Shown in pieces: positions 57,481-64,000 of a stretch of 64,000 bases of DNA; within the stretch, counting starts at the first letter, position 1, and every line of letters starts with the position of its first letter. The DNA is taken from the NCBI GenBank assembly GCA_963812945.1, contig CAWEXD010000008.1:744001-808000 (forward strand), written 5' to 3'. Made by a program: the position numbers and the translations under genes. Source of the stretch: DASRDR01 sp963812945 [NCBI: uncultured Candidatus Rokubacteria bacterium]. Lineage in GTDB: Bacteria > Methylomirabilota > Methylomirabilia > Rokubacteriales. The notes under the pieces were generated by a model. The model saw only the letters and a program-made list of their open reading frames with translations, made no database searches and was not told the origin of the DNA.

Positions 57481-58473
57481 TCAGCCGACCAACTGGTACG
57501 CGCGCTCGATGTTGGCGAGGACGAGGGTCCGCCAGGGGCGGTAGGTGCCGCCCTCGCGCGTCAGTGCGGCCTCGTACTTCGGGGCGAGCGCGTCCCGCAC
57601 GCGCTCCTTCGTCTCGTCGAGGGTCGCGCCCGCCCAGAGCTCCTTCCGGACCGCCTCGACCAGATCCTCGACGTAGCTGCGGAAGGTGCGGAGCCAGTCG
57701 CGGCCCGCGACCTGACCATGGCCGAGGATCATCTGGTCGAAGTCGAGCTGCTCCAGCCGGCGGAGGGTGCCCGGCCAGTCCTGCGGGTAGCCGTCGCCCA
57801 TGAAGGGGGTCCAGCCGATCACGGCGTCCCCGGTCACCACGACTCGCTCCTTGGGAAGATAGACGAACACGTCGCCCTCGGTGTGCGCCCGCCCGAGGTG
57901 GAGCAGATGGATCTCGCGGTCCCGCTGGATGATCCGCATGGCGCGCTCGAAGGCCATCGTGGGGAGGGCGGGCCGGAGGGCGCGGATCTCGGCGAGATAC
58001 TGCTCGGCCTGGCGGAGGCTCGAGCCGAGCTCGGCCCGCTGGTCGGCGCTCGTGGCGGCGGCGAGCTGCGCCCGCAGCCCGTCGATCTCCGCGGGCATCT
58101 GGCGGACGTGGTCCTGGATGCGCCGGAGGCTCTTCTGCGCCATGGCCTCGCGGGTGATGTCGTTCGTGATCACCTCGACGTGGCCGTAGGCGGACGGGTA
58201 GGCCTCGTTGCCCTGCCAGTGGTCCCAGTGGAAGTGAGTGTTGACCACGTATCGCACCGGCTTCGGCGTGATGCCCCGCAGGCGCTCGAGGACGACCCGC
58301 GCTGCGGACGGCTTCGAGTGGGAGTCGACCACGAGGACGCCGTCGTCCGTCTCGATGAGCGCCGTGTTGCAGTTGACCTTGTACGCGCGCGCGGCCACGG
58401 CGACGTGGACGCCGTCCGTCACCTTCTGAACGTCGAAGAGGGTGTCGTCGCCGCCCGAGCAGCCGTCGATCAT
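57481..58473 (-). CDS. MBL-fold metallohydrolase
   Basis: Metallo-beta-lactamase-fold hydrolase of 330 residues. The zinc-binding motif is NTHFHWDHWQGNEAYP near residue 80, later ligands are in HLGRAHTEGDVFVYLP and VVVTGDAVIG, and ILGHGQVAGRDW contains the last His. A helical region with SADQRAELGSSLRQAEQYL is inserted between them. The ATG at 58473 follows GGAGG. It is probably a cytoplasmic hydrolase or sulfur-compound enzyme; no substrate can be named. No signal peptide is visible. Confidence 0.85.
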   Translation of the reverse strand: MIDGCSGGDDTLFDVQKVTDGVHVAVAARAYKVNCNTALIETDDGVLVVDSHSKPSAARVVLERLRGITPKPVRYVVNTHFHWDHWQGNEAYPSAYGHVEVITNDITREAMAQKSLRRIQDHVRQMPAEIDGLRAQLAAATSADQRAELGSSLRQAEQYLAEIRALRPALPTMAFERAMRIIQRDREIHLLHLGRAHTEGDVFVYLPKERVVVTGDAVIGWTPFMGDGYPQDWPGTLRRLEQLDFDQMILGHGQVAGRDWLRTFRSYVEDLVEAVRKELWAGATLDETKERVRDALAPKYEAALTREGGTYRPWRTLVLANIERAYQLVG

Positions 58474-58553
58474 GCTGAGACCTCCGCGAGGACGGGTGAG
58501 GGTCGAGGCGGCGGCGCGGGCAGGCTTGCCACCGGGCCGGGCGCCGCGCCCAG

Positions 58554-58559
58554 TATAAT
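58554..58559 (+). promoter_or_regulatory. Perfect -10 box ahead of the potassium channel gene
   Basis: TATAAT lies 26 bases before the ATG at 58586, which has GGGAGG at 58565-58570. A TTGCCA at 58526 is too far (22 bases) to be an ideal -35. Confidence 0.4.
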
Positions 58560-58585
58560 CGCGCGGGAGGCGCGAACGGCTCGGC

Positions 58586-59611
58586 ATGGAGACCCCCGGC
58601 CTGGGCTCGCTGAAGACCCGTCTCGTCCTGCCGCTTTCGCTGGTCGTCGGCGTGGTGATCGTCGGCACGCTGGGCTACCGCTGGCTCTGGCGCGGGATCG
58701 GGGGCACCTGGCTGGACGCGCTCTTCATGACCGTGACGACGATCACCACCATCGGGTACGGCGAGGTGAAGCCGCTCGACGGGGCGGGGCGGATCTTCAC
58801 CATGGGGGTCGCCGTGGCCGGGATCGGCGCCTTCTTCTACACGTTCAGCGTGGTGCTCGACCATCTGGTGGCAACGGGTGTCGCAGATCCCCGGGGGAGG
58901 CGCAGGATGGAACGGCGCATCGCGGAGCTGGAAGGGCACGTGATCGTGGCGGGGCTCGGGCGCGTGGGCCGGCAGGCTGCGGCGGAGCTGGCCGGGGCCG
59001 GGACCTCGTTCGTCACCCTCGATTCCGGCCCGGCGGCGGCGCGGTTCGCCGAGGAGCGCGGCTACCTGCTCGTGGCGGGCGACGCCACGGAGGACCCGGT
59101 GCTGGAGCGCGCCGGGGTCCGGCGGGCCCGCGGGCTCATCGCGACCACCGCCAACGACGCCACCAACATGTACATCGTCCTGTCGGCGCGGGTGCTGAAC
59201 CCGGCGCTCCGCATCGTGGCGCGCGCCGCCGACGAGGCCAGCGTGCCGAAACTCCTCCGGGCCGGCGCCGACCGGGCCATCAGCCCCTACGCGATCGGCG
59301 GGCACCGGCTGGCGCATCTGATCCTGAGCCCCGCGGTCGTCGACTTCTTCGAGACCGCGCTGAAGCGCGGTCAGGAGGCGCTCGCGATCGAGGATCTCGC
59401 CCTGCCGCCGGCGAGCGCGGCGGTGAGCCGGACCCTCGAGGCGCTCGCGGTCCGCCAGGCCACCGGGGCCTCCGTCCTCGCGGTGCTGCGCGAGGGGGCG
59501 CCGATCACGAACCCGCCGCCGGATCTCATACTGGAGACGGGCGATCGGCTCCTCGCGCTCGGGACGAGCGACCAGCTCGAGCGGCTCGAGAAGCTGATCG
59601 CGTCGGGATAG
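58586..59611 (+). CDS. Two-TM potassium channel with RCK (TrkA-N) domain
   Basis: Inner-membrane K+ channel of 341 residues. Membrane segments lie at about 11-28 and 68-90, with the pore helix and selectivity filter TVTTITTIGYGEVKPLDG near residues 47-64 (filter TIGYGE, a G-E variant of GYGD). The cytoplasmic RCK domain starts EGHVIVAGLGRVGRQAAAEL near 115 with a nucleotide-binding Gly motif, followed by a TrkA-C-like domain (about 255-341). It probably conducts K+ under ligand control. Confidence 0.9.
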   Translation: METPGLGSLKTRLVLPLSLVVGVVIVGTLGYRWLWRGIGGTWLDALFMTVTTITTIGYGEVKPLDGAGRIFTMGVAVAGIGAFFYTFSVVLDHLVATGVADPRGRRRMERRIAELEGHVIVAGLGRVGRQAAAELAGAGTSFVTLDSGPAAARFAEERGYLLVAGDATEDPVLERAGVRRARGLIATTANDATNMYIVLSARVLNPALRIVARAADEASVPKLLRAGADRAISPYAIGGHRLAHLILSPAVVDFFETALKRGQEALAIEDLALPPASAAVSRTLEALAVRQATGASVLAVLREGAPITNPPPDLILETGDRLLALGTSDQLERLEKLIASG

Positions 59612-59664
59612 AACGAGCCGGGGGCCGGCAGGCCCGCGGCGAGCCACCGAGAGGAGGGCTGCTG

Positions 59665-60657
59665 ATGGAGTACCGTGCGCTGGGACAGACCGGGCTCCGC
59701 GTGTCCGCGCTGGGGTTCGGCTGCGGCAACGTCGGGGGCCTCATGGTGCGGGGCACCCCGGCCGACCGGGAGCGGGCCGTGGCACGAGCGCTCGAGCTCG
59801 GCGTGAACTTCTTCGACACCGCGCCGGCCTACGGCGACGGCGTGTCGGAGGAGCATCTCGGGCAGGTGCTCCAGGCGCTCAAGCCCGAGTGCCTGGTCGC
59901 GACGAAGGTCCGTCTGGGCCCGGAGGGGCTTGCGGACCCCGCGGCGGCCGTCACGCGCTCGCTCGAGACGAGCCTCCGGCGGCTCCGGCGCGATCGGGTC
60001 GACCTCCTCCAGCTCCACGACCCGGTCCGCGCGACCCGCGGGGCGGGGGAGCCCGGGGCGGCCGAGGTCCTCGAGCGGATCCTCCCGGCGTTCGAGGCGC
60101 TGCGGCGTGCCGGCAAGGTCGGCTTCGTGGGGATGACGGCGATCGGCGACACGCCGGCCGTCCACCGCGTCCTCGGCTCGGGCCAGGTCAGCTCGGCGCA
60201 GGTGTGCTTCAACCTCCTGAACCCGAGCGCCGGCTTCGCCGTCCCGCCGGGGTTTCCGGCCCAGGACTTCGACCGGCTTCTCACCCTGACCCGCGCGCAC
60301 GGGGTCGGGGTGATCGTGATCCGTGTGCTGGCGGGCGGGGCACTGTCGGGTGAGCTCGCGCGGCACCCGATCGCGGTGCCGTCGGTCGACCCGATCTCGA
60401 CGGGCCCGGACTACGCCACGGATGTCGGACGGGCTCGCGCCCTGCGAAGGCTCGTGGAGGAGGGCCACGTCCAGAGCCTGGTCGAGGCGGCCCTCCGGTT
60501 CCCCCTGGGCTCGGAGGCGGTGTCGACCGTCCTCCTGGGCTACTCGACCCTCGAGCACCTCGAGGCGGCGGCCGCCGCCGTGGCGAAGGGGCCGCTGCCG
60601 CCGTCGGCCTTCGCGCGCCTGGCGGCCTCCTGGGCGGAGATGGCGCGGTCCCGCTGA
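59665..60657 (+). CDS. Aldo/keto reductase
   Basis: TIM-barrel NADPH oxidoreductase of 330 residues. The catalytic tetrad is visible: Asp and Tyr in NFFDTAPAYGDGVSEEHLG near residues 49-54, Lys in CLVATKVRLG, and His in LLQLHDPV. The FNLLNPS and VLLGYSTLEHLEAA stretches are typical of the cofactor side. It reduces an aldehyde or ketone. GAGGAGGG precedes the ATG; a very long open frame upstream is antisense-like and rejected. It follows the channel gene by 53 bases. Confidence 0.88.
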   Translation: MEYRALGQTGLRVSALGFGCGNVGGLMVRGTPADRERAVARALELGVNFFDTAPAYGDGVSEEHLGQVLQALKPECLVATKVRLGPEGLADPAAAVTRSLETSLRRLRRDRVDLLQLHDPVRATRGAGEPGAAEVLERILPAFEALRRAGKVGFVGMTAIGDTPAVHRVLGSGQVSSAQVCFNLLNPSAGFAVPPGFPAQDFDRLLTLTRAHGVGVIVIRVLAGGALSGELARHPIAVPSVDPISTGPDYATDVGRARALRRLVEEGHVQSLVEAALRFPLGSEAVSTVLLGYSTLEHLEAAAAAVAKGPLPPSAFARLAASWAEMARSR

Positions 60658-60674
60658 CCACCCACGGCTGACTG

Positions 60675-60724
60675 CCGCGCCCACCGCGCCCACCGCGCCC
60701 ACCGCGCCCACCGCGCCCACCGCG
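60675..60724. repeat. Tandem repeat of a 9-bp unit (CCGCGCCCA)
   Basis: Five perfect copies of CCGCGCCCA run from 60675 to 60719, followed by a partial copy. They lie between the aldo/keto reductase stop and the promoter of the methyltransferase gene. The period is a multiple of three but the region is outside the accepted genes, so it is likely a slippage-prone noncoding microsatellite. Confidence 0.9.
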
Positions 60725-60725
60725 A

Positions 60726-60755
60726 TTGACGGCCGGCACCCGGCCCGCCTACTCT
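60726..60755 (+). promoter_or_regulatory. Candidate promoter for a leaderless methyltransferase gene
   Basis: TTGACG at 60726-60731 and TACTCT at 60750-60755 are 18 bases apart, and GTG 60762 lies 6 bases further. The TTG of the -35 box is also the first possible start of the frame, which is why this start is rejected in favour of GTG 60762. Confidence 0.5.
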
Positions 60756-60761
60756 CGCCCC

Positions 60762-61799
60762 GTGGAGCCAAGGCCTGCCGAGTCGCACGCGGGCGTGCCC
60801 GCCACGGGGCGAGACGACGGGATCACGGCCGTCTCGTCGGTGGCCTACGGCTTCATGGGCTCCCAGGCGCTGTTCGCCGCGCTCGAGCTCGGGCTCTTCA
60901 CGGAGCTCCACGCCGGGCCAGGCGACCTCGTGGCGCTCGCCCGGCGCCTCGGAGCCGAACCCCGTCCGCTCCGCGCCCTTCTCGAGGCGTGCGTGGCCAC
61001 GGAGCTCCTGCAGCGTGACGGGGACCGCTATCGCAACAGCCCCGGCGCCGATCGCTACCTGGTTCGCCACGCTCGCGGCTACGTCGGGGACTACTATCTG
61101 CGGCAGATCGCCACGACCCTCTATCCCCAGGTCCCGGCCGCCCGCGCGGTCGTCGGGGGCCGGCCCGGCGGGACCTACGCGGCCTTCCTCGACGACCCCG
61201 CCCGCGTCGAGGAGTTCATCCGCGGCCAGCACGCGGGATCGTCGGGCCCCGCGTACCTCTTCGCCAAGACCCACGACCTGGCGCCCTACACGTGCCTCCT
61301 CGACCTCGGCGGCGGCTCCGGCGCGTTCTCGATCGAGGCGGTACGCCGGCATGCGCTGTCGGCGATCGTCGTGGACCATCCTTCGGTAGTTGCCGTGGCG
61401 CGACAGATCATCGCGGAGGCGGGCCTCGCCGAGCGGATCCGTTGCGTCGCTGGCGACGTCGTCACCGGGCCCTGGCCGGCGGGGGCGGACCTGATCCTCC
61501 TGTCGTACGTGGTCAGCTCCTACGGCCCGGCCATTCTCCGGGATCTGCTCGCCCGAGCCCGAGCCTATCTGCCGGCCGGGGGCGGGCTCGTCATCCACGA
61601 CTTCGCCCTCTACGGGGATCGGCCCGGCCCGCGCAACGCGGCGCTCTGGTTCTTCGCGAATCTCGCCGTGTCGACGACGACGCATCCCCATACGGTCGGC
61701 GAGATCACGCGGGCCATGTCGGACGCGGGCTTCGTGGACGTGGCGGCGCGGCCTCACATTCCGGACATCACGTTCGCGTTCACCGGCCGGCGCGCCTAG
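60762..61799 (+). CDS. SAM-dependent O-methyltransferase-like protein
   Basis: Methyltransferase of about 345 residues with the plant/bacterial O-methyltransferase layout. An N-terminal dimerisation winged-helix is at about 30-110 (ALFAALELGLFTEL, then LVALARRLG and LRALLEACVAT). The SAM-binding motif LLDLGGGSGAFSIEAV lies near 178, followed by IVVDHPSVVAVARQI (acidic/His loop), and LLARARAYLPAGGGLVIHD in the C-terminal sheet. The substrate is unknown. The start is GTG 60762, supported by a promoter ending 6 bases upstream. Confidence 0.85.
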   Translation: MEPRPAESHAGVPATGRDDGITAVSSVAYGFMGSQALFAALELGLFTELHAGPGDLVALARRLGAEPRPLRALLEACVATELLQRDGDRYRNSPGADRYLVRHARGYVGDYYLRQIATTLYPQVPAARAVVGGRPGGTYAAFLDDPARVEEFIRGQHAGSSGPAYLFAKTHDLAPYTCLLDLGGGSGAFSIEAVRRHALSAIVVDHPSVVAVARQIIAEAGLAERIRCVAGDVVTGPWPAGADLILLSYVVSSYGPAILRDLLARARAYLPAGGGLVIHDFALYGDRPGPRNAALWFFANLAVSTTTHPHTVGEITRAMSDAGFVDVAARPHIPDITFAFTGRRA

Positions 61800-61805
61800 C
61801 GACCC

Positions 61806-62183
61806 ATGGGCGACGCCCTGCGACGGATGGTCAGCCTGGCGGTGATCCTGTGTGCGCTGGCCGGTTTCAGAACTGGCCCGACCGACGCCAGGATTCTCTT
61901 CACGATCGGTACCGATGTGCCGCGCAGGGTACAAGCATTTGCCTGGCAAGTGATCGAGACGCGCTGCAACTTCCATCAGTACGAACTGGAGCAGCGTTCG
62001 TTCTGGGCCTACGACGCCCGAGCAAGGAGAGTCGACGCCGCCGTCGTCTATTCGATCAAGGTCCTTTCAGACGTGCCCTGGCGGAAGTGGGAACCGCCAG
62101 CCTCCATCGAGATGACGGTCCTGGACGATGGGGCCATGCGGCTGACAGGCCTGAAGTCCTCGTTCATCACCTGCGCGCTCTAG
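61806..62183 (+). CDS. Small exported protein, unrecognised, A+T-richer than its neighbours
   Basis: Frame of 125 residues. A hydrophobic N-terminus (MVSLAVILCALAGF) may be a signal peptide. The rest reads as a small beta-rich domain (VDAAVVYSIKVLSDV, ASIEMTVLDDGAMRL). No family is recognised. Its codon use includes AGA, TCA and GTA, which are rare around it, and its G+C is clearly lower, suggesting transfer or weak selection. It overlaps the convergent gene by 17 bases at the 3' ends. Confidence 0.5.
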   Translation: MGDALRRMVSLAVILCALAGFRTGPTDARILFTIGTDVPRRVQAFAWQVIETRCNFHQYELEQRSFWAYDARARRVDAAVVYSIKVLSDVPWRKWEPPASIEMTVLDDGAMRLTGLKSSFITCAL

Positions 62184-62952
62184 AAGACTGCTTCCCGACC
62201 CCGAGCCAGGCCTGCGCGAGCCAGACGAACCCGATCGCGACGGCGAGGAGACCGATCCAGGCGAACGGGCGGAGCCGCTCGGGGAGGTCGCCCACGAGGA
62301 CGCCGGCCAGCGGGATGCCGAGCGCCAGGAGGCCCAGCAGCACCACGATCGCGTAGCCGCGCCGGAAGACGGTGAGCTCGGCGCCGGCCGTCGCCTGCTC
62401 GCCGCCCTCGGCGGCCGGATCCGCGGCCTCGGGCTGGCCCCGGAGGCGTTCCGCCGAGAGCACGATCGGGACGGGGCCCGCGAGATAGTACACGCGATAC
62501 TCGGCCCCCGGGTGAAACGGCTCGAGCTGCTCCACGCTCGGCAGGCGCAGCACCGTCGGGCCGATCCGGATGCGGCAGTCATCGACGGTCTCGGACACGA
62601 TCTCGGCCGGGCCGTGCGCCACCGGGATCTGCCGGGCGCCCGCCGCGCGCAGGTGACCCCGGCTCAGGACGAATCCGATCAGGATCACCGCCCCCGCGAC
62701 GGCCGCGGCCACGCCGACGCCGCTCCACGTCCCGCCGGGCGTCTCCAGGCGCCGGTTGAGGAAGGCGACGAAGCCCACGGTCCCCAGCATGACGACCGCG
62801 AACACCGCGAGCGAGAGCCGCATGCCCGTCCGGCCGGCGCGGAGGCGCGCTTCCTGCCGCGGGGAGAGTCGGTTCGCGCGGTTGGCGGCGAGGTCGGAGG
62901 CCTCGAAGCCGAATGCCTCCCGGAGAGCCCGATCGCCGCTGTCCACCGTCAC
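62167..62952 (-). CDS. Uncharacterised membrane protein
   Basis: Protein of 261 residues with four predicted membrane segments: two near residues 45-66 and 78-98 (LAVFAVVMLGTVGFVAFL, VAAAVAGAVILIGFVL) and two near 202-222 and 230-250 (IVVLLGLLALGIPLAGVLV and following). Between them is a soluble beta-rich loop (VDDCRIRIGPTVLRLPSV, then PGAEYRVYYLAG), and an RxARRxxR-type basic end. A GTG start is used. No family is recognised; location is the inner membrane. Confidence 0.6.
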   Translation of the reverse strand: MTVDSGDRALREAFGFEASDLAANRANRLSPRQEARLRAGRTGMRLSLAVFAVVMLGTVGFVAFLNRRLETPGGTWSGVGVAAAVAGAVILIGFVLSRGHLRAAGARQIPVAHGPAEIVSETVDDCRIRIGPTVLRLPSVEQLEPFHPGAEYRVYYLAGPVPIVLSAERLRGQPEAADPAAEGGEQATAGAELTVFRRGYAIVVLLGLLALGIPLAGVLVGDLPERLRPFAWIGLLAVAIGFVWLAQAWLGVGKQSSRARR

Positions 62953-62998
62953 CCGGTGAGGACGATCCGGCCGATCGGCTGAGGGCGCACCGGCGGCG

Positions 62999-64000
62999 TC
63001 AGTCCCCGGCGTAGAGGCGGCCGAAGTACTCGCGCACCATGCGCTCGGCGGAGAAGCGCGCCGTGGCCATCTCGATCGACGCTCGCATCATCGCCCGCCA
63101 CCGGGGACGATCCGCGTAGGCGGGCAGCACCTCGGCCTCCAGCACCTGGAGGAGCGCGGTGTGATCGCGCGCATCGTGCTCCTCCGGACGGTCGCCCTCG
63201 GTCCCGTCGCCGATCGCCCACCCGGTCACCCCGTGCTCGCACCCCTCGGGCCACCAGCCGTCGAGCGTCGAGCAGTGCAGGACCCCGTTGAGCGCGGCCT
63301 TCATGCCCGACGTGCCGCTGGCCTCGAGCGGCCGGCGCGGGGTGTTCAGCCACACGTCGGCCCCGCGCGTGAGGAGGCGGCCGAGCCCCATGTCGTAGTT
63401 CTCGAGGAACACCGCCGAGTCCGGCCACTGCCGGATCGTCCGCACCAGGCGCGTCACCATGGCCTTGCCCGCGCGGTCGGCCGGGTGCGCCTTCCCGGCG
63501 AAGACGAGCTGGAGCTGCTTGCCCTTGAGGAGGCGCCCGATCCGCTCGACGTCACGGAGCACGAGGTCCGGGCGCTTGTACGTCGCCGCGCGCCGCGCCA
63601 CCACGACGGTCGGGACGTCGGCGGCCAGCCGCACGCCCGTGCGCAGCTCGATCTCCGCCACGAGGTCGGCTTTCAGGGCGTGGCGAAGGGCGTCGAGCGC
63701 GTCATCGCTCGCGAGGGCGCCGGGGACGCGCGGGTCCTGCCAGGTCGGCACGTGCACGCCGTTCGTGACGTCGATGATCGGCGCCGCGTCGCGCACGTCG
63801 GCCCACATGGTCCGGGCCGTCCGGGTGTGGAGCTCCGACACCGCGTTGGCCCGGCGCGCCAGCCGGAGGCCGGCGGCCGTCATGTTGAAGGGGTCCCCGC
63901 CGAGCTGCCGCAGCTCGGCGGCGACCAGCTCGCATCCCGCCCCGAGGCGCAGGATGTCGCCGAGCGAGTGGATCTCGTTCCCGGCCGGCACGGGGGTGTG
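62999..64000 (-). CDS. glgP: Alpha-glucan (glycogen/maltodextrin) phosphorylase, C-terminal part
   Basis: PLP-dependent phosphorylase that releases glucose 1-phosphate from glucans; only the C-terminal part lies in the window, its N-terminus being beyond 64000. Readable motifs are HTPVPAGNEIHS at the window edge, RRAATYKRPDLVLRD, ENYDMGLGRLLTRGADVWLN and the PLP-binding Lys in EASGTSGMKAALNGVLHC, followed by STLDGWWPEG. The match is to the shorter (DUF3417-type) alpha-glucan phosphorylases. The GTG at 63991 is internal (HTPV motif), so it is not the start. Confidence 0.88.
   Translation of the reverse strand, partial: HTPVPAGNEIHSLGDILRLGAGCELVAAELRQLGGDPFNMTAAGLRLARRANAVSELHTRTARTMWADVRDAAPIIDVTNGVHVPTWQDPRVPGALASDDALDALRHALKADLVAEIELRTGVRLAADVPTVVVARRAATYKRPDLVLRDVERIGRLLKGKQLQLVFAGKAHPADRAGKAMVTRLVRTIRQWPDSAVFLENYDMGLGRLLTRGADVWLNTPRRPLEASGTSGMKAALNGVLHCSTLDGWWPEGCEHGVTGWAIGDGTEGDRPEEHDARDHTALLQVLEAEVLPAYADRPRWRAMMRASIEMATARFSAERMVREYFGRLYAGD

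Overview
The window is a very GC-rich, densely coded bacterial segment (about 70% G+C by eye) with many GTG starts, short intergenic gaps and frequent stop/start overlaps. The gene mix (many ABC importers, amidohydrolases, a P450, hydroxyacid dehydrogenases, MoxR/DUF58/TgpA operon) fits an uncultured soil or groundwater heterotroph, for example a Rokubacteria-like lineage. That placement is inference: no rRNA or other phylogenetic marker is present. No rRNA, tRNA, CRISPR array, integrase or transposase was seen.

Layout. 0-3 kb: spermidine/putrescine-type ABC importer whose second permease is fused to the ATPase. 3.1-9.3 kb: a tight seven-gene + strand operon of two GT4 and two GT2 glycosyltransferases with a PqqD-like protein, an HprK-related P-loop protein and an NTP_transf_5-type nucleotidyltransferase. 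This is the most unusual block: the accessory genes resemble RiPP or exopolysaccharide loci, but no precursor peptide, cyclase or polymerase is visible. 9.3-20 kb: two degenerate M48-type proteins, a DUF2889-like protein, hydrolases, a class IV aminotransferase and an RluA-type synthase, with three ~72-bp palindromic repeats placed directly against start codons. 20-25 kb: dehydrogenases, pyridoxamine kinase, acetamidase and a P450. 25.5-29.6 kb: MoxR-DUF58-TgpA operon. 29.7-35 kb: FAD oxidoreductase, DUF3047, a small membrane protein and UPF0182. 35-38 kb: ribose/fructose-type sugar importer. 38-44 kb: peptide-type ABC importer without its ATPases, ureidoglycolate lyase and a frameshifted hydroxyacid dehydrogenase. 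44-48 kb: catabolic operon (amidohydrolase, RidA, aminotransferase, crotonase, 2-keto-4-pentenoate-hydratase-like). 48-57 kb: second frameshifted dehydrogenase, ATP-grasp ligase, gamma-glutamyltransferase, branched-chain aminotransferase divergent from a TPP enzyme, EamA exporter, ureohydrolase. 57-64 kb: MBL hydrolase, K+ channel, aldo/keto reductase, methyltransferase, two uncharacterised proteins and the C-terminal part of an alpha-glucan phosphorylase cut by the window end.

Expression signals. Several start codons without a Shine-Dalgarno sequence lie 6-8 nt downstream of a TANNNT -10-like box, which suggests leaderless transcripts. Two of these positions start short frames whose stop overlaps the next gene's ATG (ATGA). 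Other genes carry a clear GGAGG.
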